From an uncultured Drancourtella sp. (lineage in GTDB: Bacteria; Bacillota; Clostridia; Lachnospirales; Lachnospiraceae): DNA of 64,000 nt. The stretch lies in NCBI GenBank assembly GCA_937880845.1, contig CALFLL010000046.1, positions 1-64,000 on the forward strand. Reading direction: 5' to 3'. Made by a program: the position numbers and the translations under genes. Within the stretch, counting starts at the first letter, position 1; the number at the start of each line of letters is the position of its first letter. Under the pieces are notes generated by a model that ran no database searches, was not told the DNA's origin, and saw nothing but the letters and a program-made list of their open reading frames with translations. Below, piece after piece: positions 34,128 through 43,824 of this stretch.

Positions 34128-36768
34128 AAGGCGGCAGTTATTGGAAGAGGAAAGGATACGAAAACAGCAGAAGAAAGAAGAACATCAACTGCAAAAGCAG
34201 CTTAATCAAGCAGAGTATCCGAGAAAACCAGTAAGAGAAAATACGCAGTCAGAGATACGGAGAAAGAAAAAATCAGAAGAGTTAGAAGAAAAACAGGATT
34301 TTCTTCCAGTTACATGGGCATCCTCTTATCTTCCGATTGAGAAAATAAAAGATGGGATTATTTATACAGCAGATCACCGGTATGTGAAAATTGTAGAAGT
34401 CCTGCCGATTAACTTTCTGCTCCGTTCTCCAAGCGAACAGAGAAACGTTGTATTTTCTTTTTTGAGTTATTTAAAGATTGCACCAGTCAAGCTGCAGTTT
34501 AAAGTTATTTCCAAAAAGGCCGATATTTCGGAATATTTGGAAAAAATACAGCAGGAGATTGAGGCAGAAGAAGACGAACAGTGCAGGGTCCTTCAAGAAG
34601 ATTATGCACGTCTCATCCGTTCTATAGGTACCAAAGAAGCGATTACAAGACGATTCTTTCTGATTTTTGAGTTTCAGTCTTATGATGGGAACCGTAAACC
34701 AAAAGAAAAAGAAGTGTACCATTATATGCGGACAACAGTGCAGACTGCAAAAAAATATCTGGCGATATGTGGCAATGTAGTATTAGAACACGAAAACGAG
34801 TCCCGCTTTTGTGTAGAATTGTTTTATCAGTTGCTGAATAGAAGGACAAGTGTAACCGTTCCTTTTTCAGAACGGATAAAATTGGTTACCCAGTGGTATC
34901 AGGAGGAGAATGGAAAAGAGAGTCTTCCCCATATTCCGGTAACCGAATTATTTGCCCCAAAGACATTGAATTTTAAGCACAGGAACTGTGTGGTATTTGA
35001 TGGGGTATATCATACCTATTTGTATATTCCTTCTGGAAAATACCGGATGCGAGTTCCGGCAGGCTGGATTTCTCTGATTATCAATGCGGGCGAAGGAATT
35101 GATGTTGATGTGTTTTTCTTTAAGCAGGATAAAGGAAAAAGTGTGGAGCGTATTGGACGAAGGATACGTCTGAATCGCTCAAGATTAAAAGAAACTTATG
35201 ACACCAATAGCGATTTTGATGATCTGTCAGAGTCTATACGTGCCGGTTTTTACCTAAAAAAAGGGCTAAGTGGAAATGAAGAACTATATTACATGTCTAT
35301 GCTGATTACCATTACCGGTTATACAGAAAAGGAAGTGGAGTGGCGTGCGAGGGAAATGGCAAAACTGTTAAATTCACAGGATATCGGAACTGCAAAATGT
35401 ACATTCTCTGAAGAAAAGGCATTTTTATCGTCCCTTCCACTTTTGAATCTGGACAAAAACTTATACCAGAAATCAAAACGAAATGTTCTGACTTCTGGTG
35501 TTGCAGCGTGTTATCCTTTTGTAAGTTATGAAATGTCAGATCGGGACGGGATATTAATGGGAGTGAATAAAGCCAACAATTCCCTTGTAATCGTTGATAT
35601 TTTTAACAGTGAAATTTACAAAAATGCGAATATTGCGATTCTGGGAACCAGTGGTGCCGGAAAAACATTTTGCCTGCAGCTTATGGCTTTGAGAATGCGT
35701 AGGAAAAATATTCAGGTATTTATTATTGCACCGGAAAAAGGACATGAACTAGCAAGGGCATGTAAAAATATAGGTGGGGCATATTTGAAGATTGCCCCAG
35801 GTTCCCAATATGGAATCAATATCATGGAGATACGGCCAAGTGATCAAAGTGCAAGGGTAATTTTAGACGGACAGGCTTCAGAGCGTTCAGAACTTGCTAT
35901 GAAGATTCAGAGCCTGCATATTTTCTTTACTATTTTAATTCCGGATATTACCCATGAAGAGCGTCAGCTCTTGGATGAGGCGTTTATCATTACATATCAG
36001 AAGAAAGGGATTACTCATGATAATGCAAGCTTGTGGAATCAGGAACAACCAGGAAAGTATAAAGAAATGCCAATTTTGGGAGATCTTTATCAGGTGCTTT
36101 TGGAAAAAGAAGAAACCAGACGTATGGCAAATATTTTAAACCGGCTGGTAAATGGTTCTTCTTCGAACTTTAATCATCAGACAAATATAGATTCTGATAA
36201 CAAATATATGATACTGGATATTTCAGAAATGCAGAGCGACTTGGGACTTGCTACCTTTACGGCCTTGGATTTTGTATGGTCAAAAGCAAAAGAAGACCGT
36301 ACAAAAGAAAAGGCTATTTTTATTGATGAATGTTGGGCACTTTTATCAACAAACGAATTGACGGCAAATTATATTCTTGAAATTTTTAAGACGATACGTG
36401 GGTATGGAGGCGCTGCGGTATGTGCCAGTCAGGATTTGGAAGACTTTTTCTCTTTAAAAGGCGGAAAGTATGGAAAAGGTGTCTTAAACAACACAAAGAC
36501 AAAGATTATTCTGAATCTGGAGCATAAGGAGGCAGAAGTCGTAAAAAAGGAATTGGATTTGTCTGAAGCAGAGATGCTTGCTATTACCCGATTTGAGAGA
36601 GGAAATGCACTGATTTCCACTAATAATAACAACTTGTTAGTAGAATTTAAGGCAAGCCGGTTAGAAAAAGATTTGATTACAACAGACCGGAAAGACTTAA
36701 AGGAACTTAAGGAACGGTTGGAGAAGTACGGGGAAACAGCCTATGAGAAAGGGGGAATGTCCAAATGA
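34018..36768 (+). CDS. virB4: VirB4-like conjugation ATPase; likely ATC start
   Basis: The T4SS motor ATPase, about 916 residues. Walker A GTSGAGKT is near residue 545 and Walker B AIFIDECWALLS near 766, and a helical N terminus precedes the core. The reading frame is open and coding-like well upstream of the first standard start (TTG at 34102, poor ribosome site): EIKELEERLKEAKKEEKRQQ. AAGGAGG at 34003-34009 sits 8 bases before ATC at 34018, which aligns as the initiator. The start is therefore probably non-AUG, or a base has changed. The TTG at 34102 gives an 888-residue alternative. Confidence 0.85.
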   Translation: MSQEIKELEERLKEAKKEEKRQQKEKKILESEQKKAERRQLLEEERIRKQQKKEEHQLQKQLNQAEYPRKPVRENTQSEIRRKKKSEELEEKQDFLPVTWASSYLPIEKIKDGIIYTADHRYVKIVEVLPINFLLRSPSEQRNVVFSFLSYLKIAPVKLQFKVISKKADISEYLEKIQQEIEAEEDEQCRVLQEDYARLIRSIGTKEAITRRFFLIFEFQSYDGNRKPKEKEVYHYMRTTVQTAKKYLAICGNVVLEHENESRFCVELFYQLLNRRTSVTVPFSERIKLVTQWYQEENGKESLPHIPVTELFAPKTLNFKHRNCVVFDGVYHTYLYIPSGKYRMRVPAGWISLIINAGEGIDVDVFFFKQDKGKSVERIGRRIRLNRSRLKETYDTNSDFDDLSESIRAGFYLKKGLSGNEELYYMSMLITITGYTEKEVEWRAREMAKLLNSQDIGTAKCTFSEEKAFLSSLPLLNLDKNLYQKSKRNVLTSGVAACYPFVSYEMSDRDGILMGVNKANNSLVIVDIFNSEIYKNANIAILGTSGAGKTFCLQLMALRMRRKNIQVFIIAPEKGHELARACKNIGGAYLKIAPGSQYGINIMEIRPSDQSARVILDGQASERSELAMKIQSLHIFFTILIPDITHEERQLLDEAFIITYQKKGITHDNASLWNQEQPGKYKEMPILGDLYQVLLEKEETRRMANILNRLVNGSSSNFNHQTNIDSDNKYMILDISEMQSDLGLATFTALDFVWSKAKEDRTKEKAIFIDECWALLSTNELTANYILEIFKTIRGYGGAAVCASQDLEDFFSLKGGKYGKGVLNNTKTKIILNLEHKEAEVVKKELDLSEAEMLAITRFERGNALISTNNNNLLVEFKASRLEKDLITTDRKDLKELKERLEKYGETAYEKGGMSK

Positions 36769-36794
36769 TTGTAGAGGTATCGTAACCATAAAAT

Positions 36795-36849
36795 GCGTAT
36801 AGATTACGCAATCAGAAATTCAGGTTGATAGAATACGTAATTTATACGC
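36795..36849 (+). promoter_or_regulatory. Long inverted repeat before the DUF5697-like gene
   Basis: A 16-bp arm, GCGTATAGATTACGCA (36795-36810), pairs with TACGTAATTTATACGC (36834-36849) with two mismatches. The motif TACGCAATC is also repeated directly (36805 and 36845). The structure covers most of the VirB4-next gene gap and could fold in RNA or bind a dimeric protein. Confidence 0.5.
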
Positions 36850-36876
36850 AATCCTAAAATGGAAAGGAGAAAAATT

Positions 36877-37425
36877 TTGGAACATGTAACAAATCAAAAA
36901 CAGGTAGAACGTCAGATACTGGAACTTGTTAAAACTTATAATGTCTTATATAAAAGGCAGATTTATGCTTTTTTTGCAGTAGATGGAAAAGAGAAATTTG
37001 TAGGAAAAGCACTGCACACGTTATTGAAAGAACATTTGATTTATATAAACGAAGTCACAAAAACGGTATCCCAACATGAAGATGCCTATCAGTTGCGGGA
37101 AAAAGGCACATTAAAAGCATTCTGGGTTCTTCTTTCTTTGATGGAACAGAAAAAAATCGAACGACATTTCTTGGCAGAAAAGGAAGAGTATCCAATTCGT
37201 ATTATATTTGTGGGGAATGCGGAAATTTACGATATTCTTTATATATCGGAAGCTGAGATCCAACTGGTAAATCAGTTGTTTTCCAGACAGAAACTGGACG
37301 GGTGTGGACATGTTGTTATTGTGGAAAATCCGGAGGAAATCCCACAGATAGAAATCCCAAATGTGATAGGTTTTTGTACGGTGCAGGAAGAAGAAGGAGG
37401 GGTGGAATATTATAGGAGGGAATAG
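36877..37425 (+). CDS. DUF5697-like protein
   Basis: A 182-residue protein with an N-terminal winged-helix-like part (QILELVKTYNVLYKRQIYAFF) and a C-terminal alpha/beta part. From memory it matches the DUF5697 family found in conjugation operons; the function is not known. TTG at 36877 is preferred as start because AAAGGAG sits 8 bases before it and the ATG at 36859 lies before that site. Its end overlaps the likely start of the next gene. Confidence 0.72.
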   Translation: MEHVTNQKQVERQILELVKTYNVLYKRQIYAFFAVDGKEKFVGKALHTLLKEHLIYINEVTKTVSQHEDAYQLREKGTLKAFWVLLSLMEQKKIERHFLAEKEEYPIRIIFVGNAEIYDILYISEAEIQLVNQLFSRQKLDGCGHVVIVENPEEIPQIEIPNVIGFCTVQEEEGGVEYYRRE

Positions 37426-38128
37426 CGAAAAAGAAGGAATACAAAGACTAAAAGAACAATTGGACGAGGGACAGAAAACGGCAGGATATGTGGAATCCAT
37501 GCTTGCAGAAGCACGCAATCTATTACAGGCGTATGCCAGGAAGTGCGTCAATATTCATTTTGAGAACTTGAATGATATGGTGCTGGAAGCCGCAAAGAGC
37601 TCTGAAATCCTGACAGAAAAGATGCGGAATCTTGTTCTCCAGATGACACTTGATAAGAGAAAATATGAGCAATACCAATCGGATCTGGTATTGATACATG
37701 GGATTGAGATTGCGTATGAAGAGAATATTCTAAGTATTTCCCTTCCAGCACTGATACCGCACCGGAAAACAGAGTATACAAATTACATTTATAAACCGTT
37801 GTATACAGCTTTTCAACACTGGTGTATCGAACGGGCGGAACAGAATAAAGAGATACCGGAATACAGAGCATGTACCGTCTGCTTTTCTCATATTTATGAT
37901 TGTAAACGCCCGATATATAGGGTACGAGATCATGACAATATTGAAGAGAAGCATGTGTTAGATGTGATATCTAATTTCTTCCTGACATCGGATAGTGGAT
38001 GTTATACAAATGTGTATCACGAAACACGGTTGGAAGATGTGGAACGCACAATGATTTATCTGTTGACACCGGAAAAATTTCCGTTGTGGCTTTACGAAAA
38101 ACAGCAAAATTTGGTATCGAAAAATTGA
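37409..38128 (+). CDS. DUF6100-like protein; possible ATT start
   Basis: A helical protein with paired cysteines (CTVCF, SGCYTN) and a conserved-looking IHGIEIAYEENILSISLPALIPH block; I associate it with DUF6100 from conjugation operons. The first standard start (TTG 37460) has no ribosome site and would cut off in-frame sequence IQRLKEQLDEGQK. AAGGAGGGG ends 6 to 8 bases before ATT at 37409, followed by ATA at 37412, both in frame. A non-AUG start overlapping the previous gene is likely. The exact start is uncertain. Confidence 0.65.
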   Translation: MIGGNSEKEGIQRLKEQLDEGQKTAGYVESMLAEARNLLQAYARKCVNIHFENLNDMVLEAAKSSEILTEKMRNLVLQMTLDKRKYEQYQSDLVLIHGIEIAYEENILSISLPALIPHRKTEYTNYIYKPLYTAFQHWCIERAEQNKEIPEYRACTVCFSHIYDCKRPIYRVRDHDNIEEKHVLDVISNFFLTSDSGCYTNVYHETRLEDVERTMIYLLTPEKFPLWLYEKQQNLVSKN

Positions 38129-38249
38129 CAGAGAACACATACTGAAATTTCGATAAGATAATATGACGGGTTTTTCCGTAAATTAAAGCAAAAGGAAGTG
38201 GAAAAGGCAGGTGGGAAATACCCAGGTATGAGAAGGATAGGGTACAGAG

Positions 38250-39347
38250 ATGGATAAATGGGAGACATTGGAAAGAAAGGAAAAAAAGGGCGATATACTC
38301 CTGAAAATGATTGCAATTTCAGGAGAGATGCCGGCGAATTTGCCGGAGAAAATTGTGGGTTCTAAATCCTATACAGCCAGTCTGATTACCGACTTAAAGA
38401 AAAAAGGATATCTTCTTTTACGGTATAGAGAAGGACTGCGTGGATATGTTCTGGGAAAGAAAGGGAAAAATTATCTTTTGCAGGATTATCGTCAAGAGGT
38501 TGGAAGTTATCTTATAGGGGCAAGCGAGACAAACCATGTGAAATCAGAACTGGAAAAGCGGTTACGCCTGCACCGCATGAGTCAGATATGGGGGTACTTT
38601 TTTATGCATGGGAACCTGATTTTTGCAACAGAGAAGCCTAAGATTTTTACACAGGATTGTTACGGGAAAACATCTTTGGGGACCTATTATGGGAGTCAGG
38701 AATTAAAGCAGGGGACGGATCAGGTTAAGGGTTCCAGAGCCTGTGGCCTCTACATGAAAAATGAGGAAGTTTTTGTGGTTTACAACAGTATGGGGAATCT
38801 GATGAAATGGTCAAAGAAAATGGAAACAGCTATGCGGTGTTGGGTAGAACGCAATTTGCTGAAGACAGGAATTACATGGCAAGGAAAAGCCATTTTGTTC
38901 GGAGACTCCATGAATTTATTGAGAAAGATACTCCTTAGCAGTGGTGGTGTGAAACAGGAGCTGTTCCAGACGGATGATGTGTATGAACAATATTATTTTG
39001 TCCCGCAAGACAAGGAGGGGGCTTATCTTCAAATAGAGCTGCTTACAGATAAGGAGAGAAGTCATGCCTTTTCCACTTTTTTAGAGACCATACTAGACGA
39101 AGTGGAAAGAAACGAGTTCCCGATTTATGCGGGGCTGAAAAAGGGAATTCCTGTTTATTTTGTATATGAACTGGAACTGAGAAAACTTCAAATGGTCAAA
39201 CAGGATATGGAAAGACGCGGAAGGGGTATGGCAGTATGCTTTGATTATCAACAGGAACTGCTAAAAGATTATTATGGAGAGGGGGTGGAGATAATGGTAC
39301 TGGATTGTGAAAAGGTAAAGCAGTATCTGTTGGCTATGGAGGCGTAG
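38250..39347 (+). CDS. Hypothetical conjugation-operon protein (365 aa)
   Basis: A 365-residue protein. The first 90 residues (LLKMIAISGEMPANLPEKIV, YTASLITDLKKKGYLLLRYREGLRGYVLG) look like a winged helix for DNA binding; the rest is alpha/beta with no motif I recognise. The upstream ribosome site is moderate. DNA binding plus location before the RepA-like gene suggest a role in DNA processing or control. It does not show a relaxase His triad. Confidence 0.7.
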   Translation: MDKWETLERKEKKGDILLKMIAISGEMPANLPEKIVGSKSYTASLITDLKKKGYLLLRYREGLRGYVLGKKGKNYLLQDYRQEVGSYLIGASETNHVKSELEKRLRLHRMSQIWGYFFMHGNLIFATEKPKIFTQDCYGKTSLGTYYGSQELKQGTDQVKGSRACGLYMKNEEVFVVYNSMGNLMKWSKKMETAMRCWVERNLLKTGITWQGKAILFGDSMNLLRKILLSSGGVKQELFQTDDVYEQYYFVPQDKEGAYLQIELLTDKERSHAFSTFLETILDEVERNEFPIYAGLKKGIPVYFVYELELRKLQMVKQDMERRGRGMAVCFDYQQELLKDYYGEGVEIMVLDCEKVKQYLLAMEA

Positions 39348-39392
39348 GCAGGTATGGTTTCTATGGAAGCACTATAGGAGGTGACGGAGACC

Positions 39393-40370
39393 ATGCAGGA
39401 TCAATTTCGGACTGGAAGTGTGACTGTGGATAGAATGAGCCGCCTACATATTTCAGGAAATATCATACCGGTTACTTGGTATAAAACCATTCGAAAATCA
39501 ACAGGAAAGCCCAACTTAAATGCAATCATCATTTTGGCGGATATTGTATATTGGTACCGTCCGACAGAAGTGCGTGATGAAATGACAGGAGAACTTGTAG
39601 GATTGAAAAAGAAATTCCATGCAGATCTTTTGCAGCGAAGTTATCAGCAGATTGCAGACCAGTTTGGGATTACGAAAAGAGATGCAACAAATGCGGTAGT
39701 AGAACTGGAAAAAATGAAAGTGATCAGACGTGTTTTTCGGACACTTCATGTAAATGGGCAGCAAGTGCCAAATGTATTGTTTTTAGATTTGAACGTGGAC
39801 ATATTGGAAGCCCTTACCTATCCTGATCACGAGCAGGGGTATCACTTAAATGGGGGATACCCCTCCCTGAAAAAGGAGACAGGTATCACGGATACCGGGG
39901 GAATGGAGTCTCCATTTTGGGAGAGAGAGGTATCCTATATCGGTGAGACAAATACAGAGAATACAAACAGAAAATTCAGTACAGAGAGTTCCTCTTTGTT
40001 TCAAATCGAAAAGGAAGTCAGGGAACAGATTTCTTATGGGGCTTTAAAACATGATAATCCCTATAATATGCAGATTGATGAATTGGTAGGTATCCTGGTA
40101 GATGTGAAAACCTGTTCTGCAAAAACGATTCGGGTAAATCGGGAAGACAAGCCAGCTGAGATTGTAAAAGCACAATTTCAAAAAATCGGAATGGAGCATA
40201 TACAGTTTGTTTTAAATTGTATGGAGAAAAACACAACAAAAGTTACGAATATGCGGGCTATGTTGATCACTGCTCTCTATAATTCTGTAAATACGATTTC
40301 CAGTTACTATAGCAGTCTCTATAACTACCACAGATCATACGGTGTATTAGAAAAAGGAGAGGAGGAATAG
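39393..40370 (+). CDS. RepA-N-like protein with DUF6017 C terminus
   Basis: A 325-residue protein. The N-terminal half has a winged-helix replication-initiator pattern (NAIIILADIVYWYRP, SYQQIADQFGITKRDATNAV) and the C-terminal half (from about residue 210, QISYGALKHDNPYNMQIDEL to LITALYNSV) matches what I recall as DUF6017. It probably starts replication of the circular element or loads factors. GGAGGTG before ATG 39393 decides the start; the GTG at 39381 lies inside that site. Confidence 0.82.
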   Translation: MQDQFRTGSVTVDRMSRLHISGNIIPVTWYKTIRKSTGKPNLNAIIILADIVYWYRPTEVRDEMTGELVGLKKKFHADLLQRSYQQIADQFGITKRDATNAVVELEKMKVIRRVFRTLHVNGQQVPNVLFLDLNVDILEALTYPDHEQGYHLNGGYPSLKKETGITDTGGMESPFWEREVSYIGETNTENTNRKFSTESSSLFQIEKEVREQISYGALKHDNPYNMQIDELVGILVDVKTCSAKTIRVNREDKPAEIVKAQFQKIGMEHIQFVLNCMEKNTTKVTNMRAMLITALYNSVNTISSYYSSLYNYHRSYGVLEKGEEE

Positions 40371-40371
40371 A

Positions 40372-42303
40372 ACGAAAGAGAAAAAAGAACAGGGAGACAG
40401 ATGCAAGAAAATCGGTTTTGGTGTTCTGCTTGCCACATTAACTGTCTATTTTGGAGGTTTTTTAGAAAGGTTGTCTCATTCAGTTGTAGTACTAAACCCG
40501 TTTGTATGCATTTGGAGAGGCTTTACAACAGCAACAGGACTTCAAAGTTCCGTAGTAGCATTTTTATGTATGCTGCTTTTGGGTATGCTCATTATCTGGA
40601 GAGGAAAGGAAAAGGATATTTCAGAAACAGATGAACGGAACTTTGATTATTCGGTAAGGGGAACCTATGGTACAGCCGGATATATGAAGCCGGAGGAACA
40701 AAAAGAAATTTTAAACGCAGACCAGAACTTACAAGACGTTCTGGGGATTATTTTTGGAAAGGATTTAGAAAATGGAGAATACGTAAGCCTTCCGATAGAT
40801 TCCAGACTGAATAGGAATCTAGCAGTCTGTGGCAGCCAGGGAAGTATGAAATCAAGAGCATTTGCAAGAAATATGGCATTGCAGTGCGTGCGTCGTGGAG
40901 AGTCCATGTATCTTACCGATCCAAAATCAGAGTTGTATGAAGATTTAGCAGGATATTTGCGGGAAGAGGGATATATTGTAAAACAGTTAAATCTGATAGA
41001 CCTTGTAAACAGTGATGCCTGGGACTGTCTTGCGGAAATTGATGATGGAAGCCTGATAGATGTGTTTGTTGATGTCGTGATCCGGAACACAACTGATAAA
41101 TTTGACCATTTTTATGATAACGTAGAAATGGATTTGCTGAAAGCGCTGTGCCTGTATGTATATGAAGAATATCCAGTGGGGAAAAAAACATTTCCAGAAG
41201 CATATAAACTGCTGCTGAATAAATCGGTAGAAATGCTAGATGCTATCTTTGAACGTCTGCCGACAACACATCCGGCAAGAGGACCATATCAGCTTTTTTC
41301 AAAGGCAGAAAAAGTAAAAGGAAATGCGGTATTGGGACTTGGAACCCGTTTGCAGATTATGCAGAATAAACTGGTACAGCAGATAACCAGTCATGCGGAT
41401 TTTGACCTGACACTTCCGGGAAAACAAAAGTGTGCTTATTTTTGCATTACATCAGATCAGGATTCTACATATGATGTTTTGGCAACACTGTTTACCTCAT
41501 TTCTTAGCATCAAATTGGTGAGACTGGCAGATCGAATGGAAGATCGGAAACTTCCGGTTCCCATGTGCTTTATCTTAGATGAATTTCCGAACATCGGAGT
41601 GATTCCGGATTTTAAAAAGAAATTGGCAACCGCACGAAGCAGGGGAATCGGCATGAGTATTATCTTTCAGAATATCCCCCAGATGATGAACCGATATCCG
41701 GAAGGACAATGGGAAGAAATACTTGGCGGTTGTGATATGTCTTTATTTTTAGGGTGCAATGATATGACAACTGCTACTTATTACAGTTCCCGTTCTGGAG
41801 AGATTACGGTTTCCGTTGCATCTATGCGAAAAAGCTATTATACTATACGCATGACAGATTATGTGCCGGAATACGCAGAGACTTCTTCCGTAGGAAAAAG
41901 AATGCTGCTGCTTCCTGATGAAGTATTACGTTTTCCCATTGATCAGATGCTTTTGATTATCCGGGGACAGAAAGTGCTAAAACTTCGGAAAATGGATTAT
42001 ACGGAACATCCAGATGCAAAACATCTGAAGTTGGAAAAAACAAATGAACATATTCCGAAATGGTATCGGGAAATGGAAGCAGAAAAAAATCAGTTTCAGA
42101 TATTGGAGCAGGAGAGGGAAGAGGTTGAGCGTTTTGAAAGAAAACAGGCAGAAGAAAGCAGGGAAGAACAGGAATCGGAACCTCTGACATTACAAGGGGA
42201 ACCGCCGAAAAAGTCTGTAAGGAAAAATGAAAAGCAGACAACTGTATACAAAGTAGAAGATTTGTTTCAAAAAAGTACAGATGGAGATGGAGGTGGAGAT
42301 TAA
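40372..42303 (+). CDS. VirD4/TraG-like coupling ATPase; likely ACG start
   Basis: The T4SS coupling protein that brings DNA to the channel. Two N-terminal membrane helices (IGFGVLLATLTVYFGGFL; FLCMLLLGMLIIW) are followed by a motor domain with GSQGSMKS in the P-loop position, and ILDEFPNIG as Walker B. The P-loop has Met where Gly is usual before Lys. The first standard start (TTG 40471) would delete the first helix. GGAGG at 40361-40365 lies 6 bases before ACG at 40372, directly after the previous stop, so ACG is the likely initiator. The tail is acidic. Confidence 0.85.
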   Translation, partial: TKEKKEQGDRCKKIGFGVLLATLTVYFGGFLERLSHSVVVLNPFVCIWRGFTTATGLQSSVVAFLCMLLLGMLIIWRGKEKDISETDERNFDYSVRGTYGTAGYMKPEEQKEILNADQNLQDVLGIIFGKDLENGEYVSLPIDSRLNRNLAVCGSQGSMKSRAFARNMALQCVRRGESMYLTDPKSELYEDLAGYLREEGYIVKQLNLIDLVNSDAWDCLAEIDDGSLIDVFVDVVIRNTTDKFDHFYDNVEMDLLKALCLYVYEEYPVGKKTFPEAYKLLLNKSVEMLDAIFERLPTTHPARGPYQLFSKAEKVKGNAVLGLGTRLQIMQNKLVQQITSHADFDLTLPGKQKCAYFCITSDQDSTYDVLATLFTSFLSIKLVRLADRMEDRKLPVPMCFILDEFPNIGVIPDFKKKLATARSRGIGMSIIFQNIPQMMNRYPEGQWEEILGGCDMSLFLGCNDMTTATYYSSRSGEITVSVASMRKSYYTIRMTDYVPEYAETSSVGKRMLLLPDEVLRFPIDQMLLIIRGQKVLKLRKMDYTEHPDAKHLKLEKTNEHIPKWYREMEAEKNQFQILEQEREEVERFERKQAEESREEQESEPLTLQGEPPKKSVRKNEKQTTVYKVEDLFQKSTDGDGGGD

Positions 42304-42309
42304 GGCTGT

Positions 42310-42606
42310 ATGAATATGGAGAAAAATGCACTGGTAAAATATACTTTTTTAAAATTGCTCTTAAGAGAATTTGGGCTCTACATCAGGGAAACAGAAGTAG
42401 AAAAGGCTGACTTGGCAAAACAGTGTGTGGAGATTTATGATACACCGGAAGAATTCTATGAAAAGACAAACTGGGATAAAGACAATCCAGAGCAGAGCAG
42501 TTTCCAGTATTTGGAGGAGAATCAAATCTGCCGGAGAATCCAGGGAAAAATCTGGTATTTTTCCCGTATCCGGTGGGAAGAAGGTTTAAAAAAGTTGGAA
42601 AATTGA
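42310..42606 (+). CDS. Hypothetical small protein (98 aa)
   Basis: A 98-residue mixed-charge protein (VKYTFLKLLLREFGLYI, then QCVEIYDTPEEFYEKT and ICRRIQGKIWYFSRIRWEEGL). It starts 7 bases after the coupling protein; no strong ribosome site is visible, so it may be translationally coupled. I do not recognise it. Confidence 0.6.
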   Translation: MNMEKNALVKYTFLKLLLREFGLYIRETEVEKADLAKQCVEIYDTPEEFYEKTNWDKDNPEQSSFQYLEENQICRRIQGKIWYFSRIRWEEGLKKLEN

Positions 42607-42657
42607 AAAGCGATTGCAAAAATAAGAAATTGCGATAACATTGCAACACAATCGGAA

Positions 42658-42686
42658 TTGACAGGCAAAACAGAATGTTTTATGAT
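42658..42686 (+). promoter_or_regulatory. Strong promoter of leader 2
   Basis: TTGACA, 17 bases, TATGAT: near-consensus sigma-A promoter. It starts a short leader that ends in a terminator just before the S1-like gene. Confidence 0.82.
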
Positions 42687-42703
42687 GATAGTGTAAATAA
42701 TCA

Positions 42704-42746
42704 GGCACAGAAAGCAGCCAGAGGGCTGTTTTTTTGTGCCTTTTTT
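42704..42746 (+). terminator. Leader 2 attenuator
   Basis: GGCACAGAAAGCAGCC pairs with GGCTGTTTTTTTGTGCC and is followed by TTTTTT. Transcription from the promoter at 42658 meets it within about 50 nt, before the ribosome site at 42755, so the downstream gene is probably attenuated. Confidence 0.78.
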
Positions 42747-42768
42747 GATGAAGAAAAGGAGGATGTAT

Positions 42769-43734
42769 ATGGCAGAAACGAAAACAACAATCACAGAAGA
42801 AGTAAAAAATGAAATTCCAAGAGCAGTAACACAAAATTCAATCCTGACGATTGAAGTCGATGCTTCGATTGAAAGTACACAGGAAAAAGAAGAGGCAAAA
42901 TGGCATCAATTGTTAAATGCCCAGCGAACCCGGAAAATCCTGACTGGTCCGTTAAGTGGTATTGAGAAACTGGAAAGCGGCTGGACAGTAGCAGTCACTT
43001 ATTTTAATGGTTACCGGATTTTAATTCCTATGTCTGAAATGATGATTAACTTAAAAGGAGACGGAAGGGAAAACGCGGATACATTGAACCGCCAGGTAAG
43101 GATTGCTAATAATATGCTTGGGGCAGATATTGATTTTATTATCAAAGATTTAGATGAGGCTTCCAGAAGCGTAGTGGCATCCCGAAAAGATGCGATGCTG
43201 CGGAAACGACAGATTTTCTATTTTACAGAAAATGAAGAGGAGCAGCCAATGGTTTATCCTGGAAGGATTGTGGAGGCCAGAGTCATTGCTGTAGCACCAA
43301 AGGCAGTCCGTCTGGAAGTGTTTGGTGTAGAGTGCTCTGTGCGTGCAAGAGACATGGCATGGGAATGGATGCCAGATGCAACAGAAAAATTTCAGGTGGG
43401 AGATTTAGTGCTGGTCTGCGTTAACAAAATAGAAATGCCGGATGCTGAGAGTATGACAGTAGCCGTAGATGCGAAGGGAGCAACGGAAAATACCAATAAG
43501 GACAACTTAAAGAAATGCCACCGCCAGGGAAAATATTCCGGTATCGTGGTTGATGTTTATAAGGGAACGTACTTTATCCGTTTAGATCTTGGAGTAAATG
43601 CTATTGCCCATGAGTGCAACATGGCTTCCCTTCCAGGAAAACGAGATAAAATTGGCCTTGTTGTAACACGAATCAATGAAACTTCTGAGGTGGCAGAGGG
43701 AATCATTACAAGGCTGATTAAAAAATATTCTTAA
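42769..43734 (+). CDS. S1-like RNA-binding-domain protein
   Basis: A 321-residue protein with repeated beta-rich segments (GWTVAVTYFNGYRILIPMSEM; GRIVEARVIAVAPKAVRLEVFGVECSV; YSGIVVDVYKGTYFIRLDLG) in the pattern of S1/OB-fold domains. AAAGGAGG fits the ATG at 42769 rather than upstream starts. It follows an attenuator leader. It may bind RNA or single-stranded DNA during establishment of the element in a new host. Confidence 0.75.
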   Translation: MAETKTTITEEVKNEIPRAVTQNSILTIEVDASIESTQEKEEAKWHQLLNAQRTRKILTGPLSGIEKLESGWTVAVTYFNGYRILIPMSEMMINLKGDGRENADTLNRQVRIANNMLGADIDFIIKDLDEASRSVVASRKDAMLRKRQIFYFTENEEEQPMVYPGRIVEARVIAVAPKAVRLEVFGVECSVRARDMAWEWMPDATEKFQVGDLVLVCVNKIEMPDAESMTVAVDAKGATENTNKDNLKKCHRQGKYSGIVVDVYKGTYFIRLDLGVNAIAHECNMASLPGKRDKIGLVVTRINETSEVAEGIITRLIKKYS

Positions 43735-43824
43735 AAATTAAAAAAATTTGGAAAACCTATTGAACCGTGAAAGCCAAATTTTTTATAATGCATGATATAG
43801 ACTAAAGCAGAAAGGGGAAATTCG

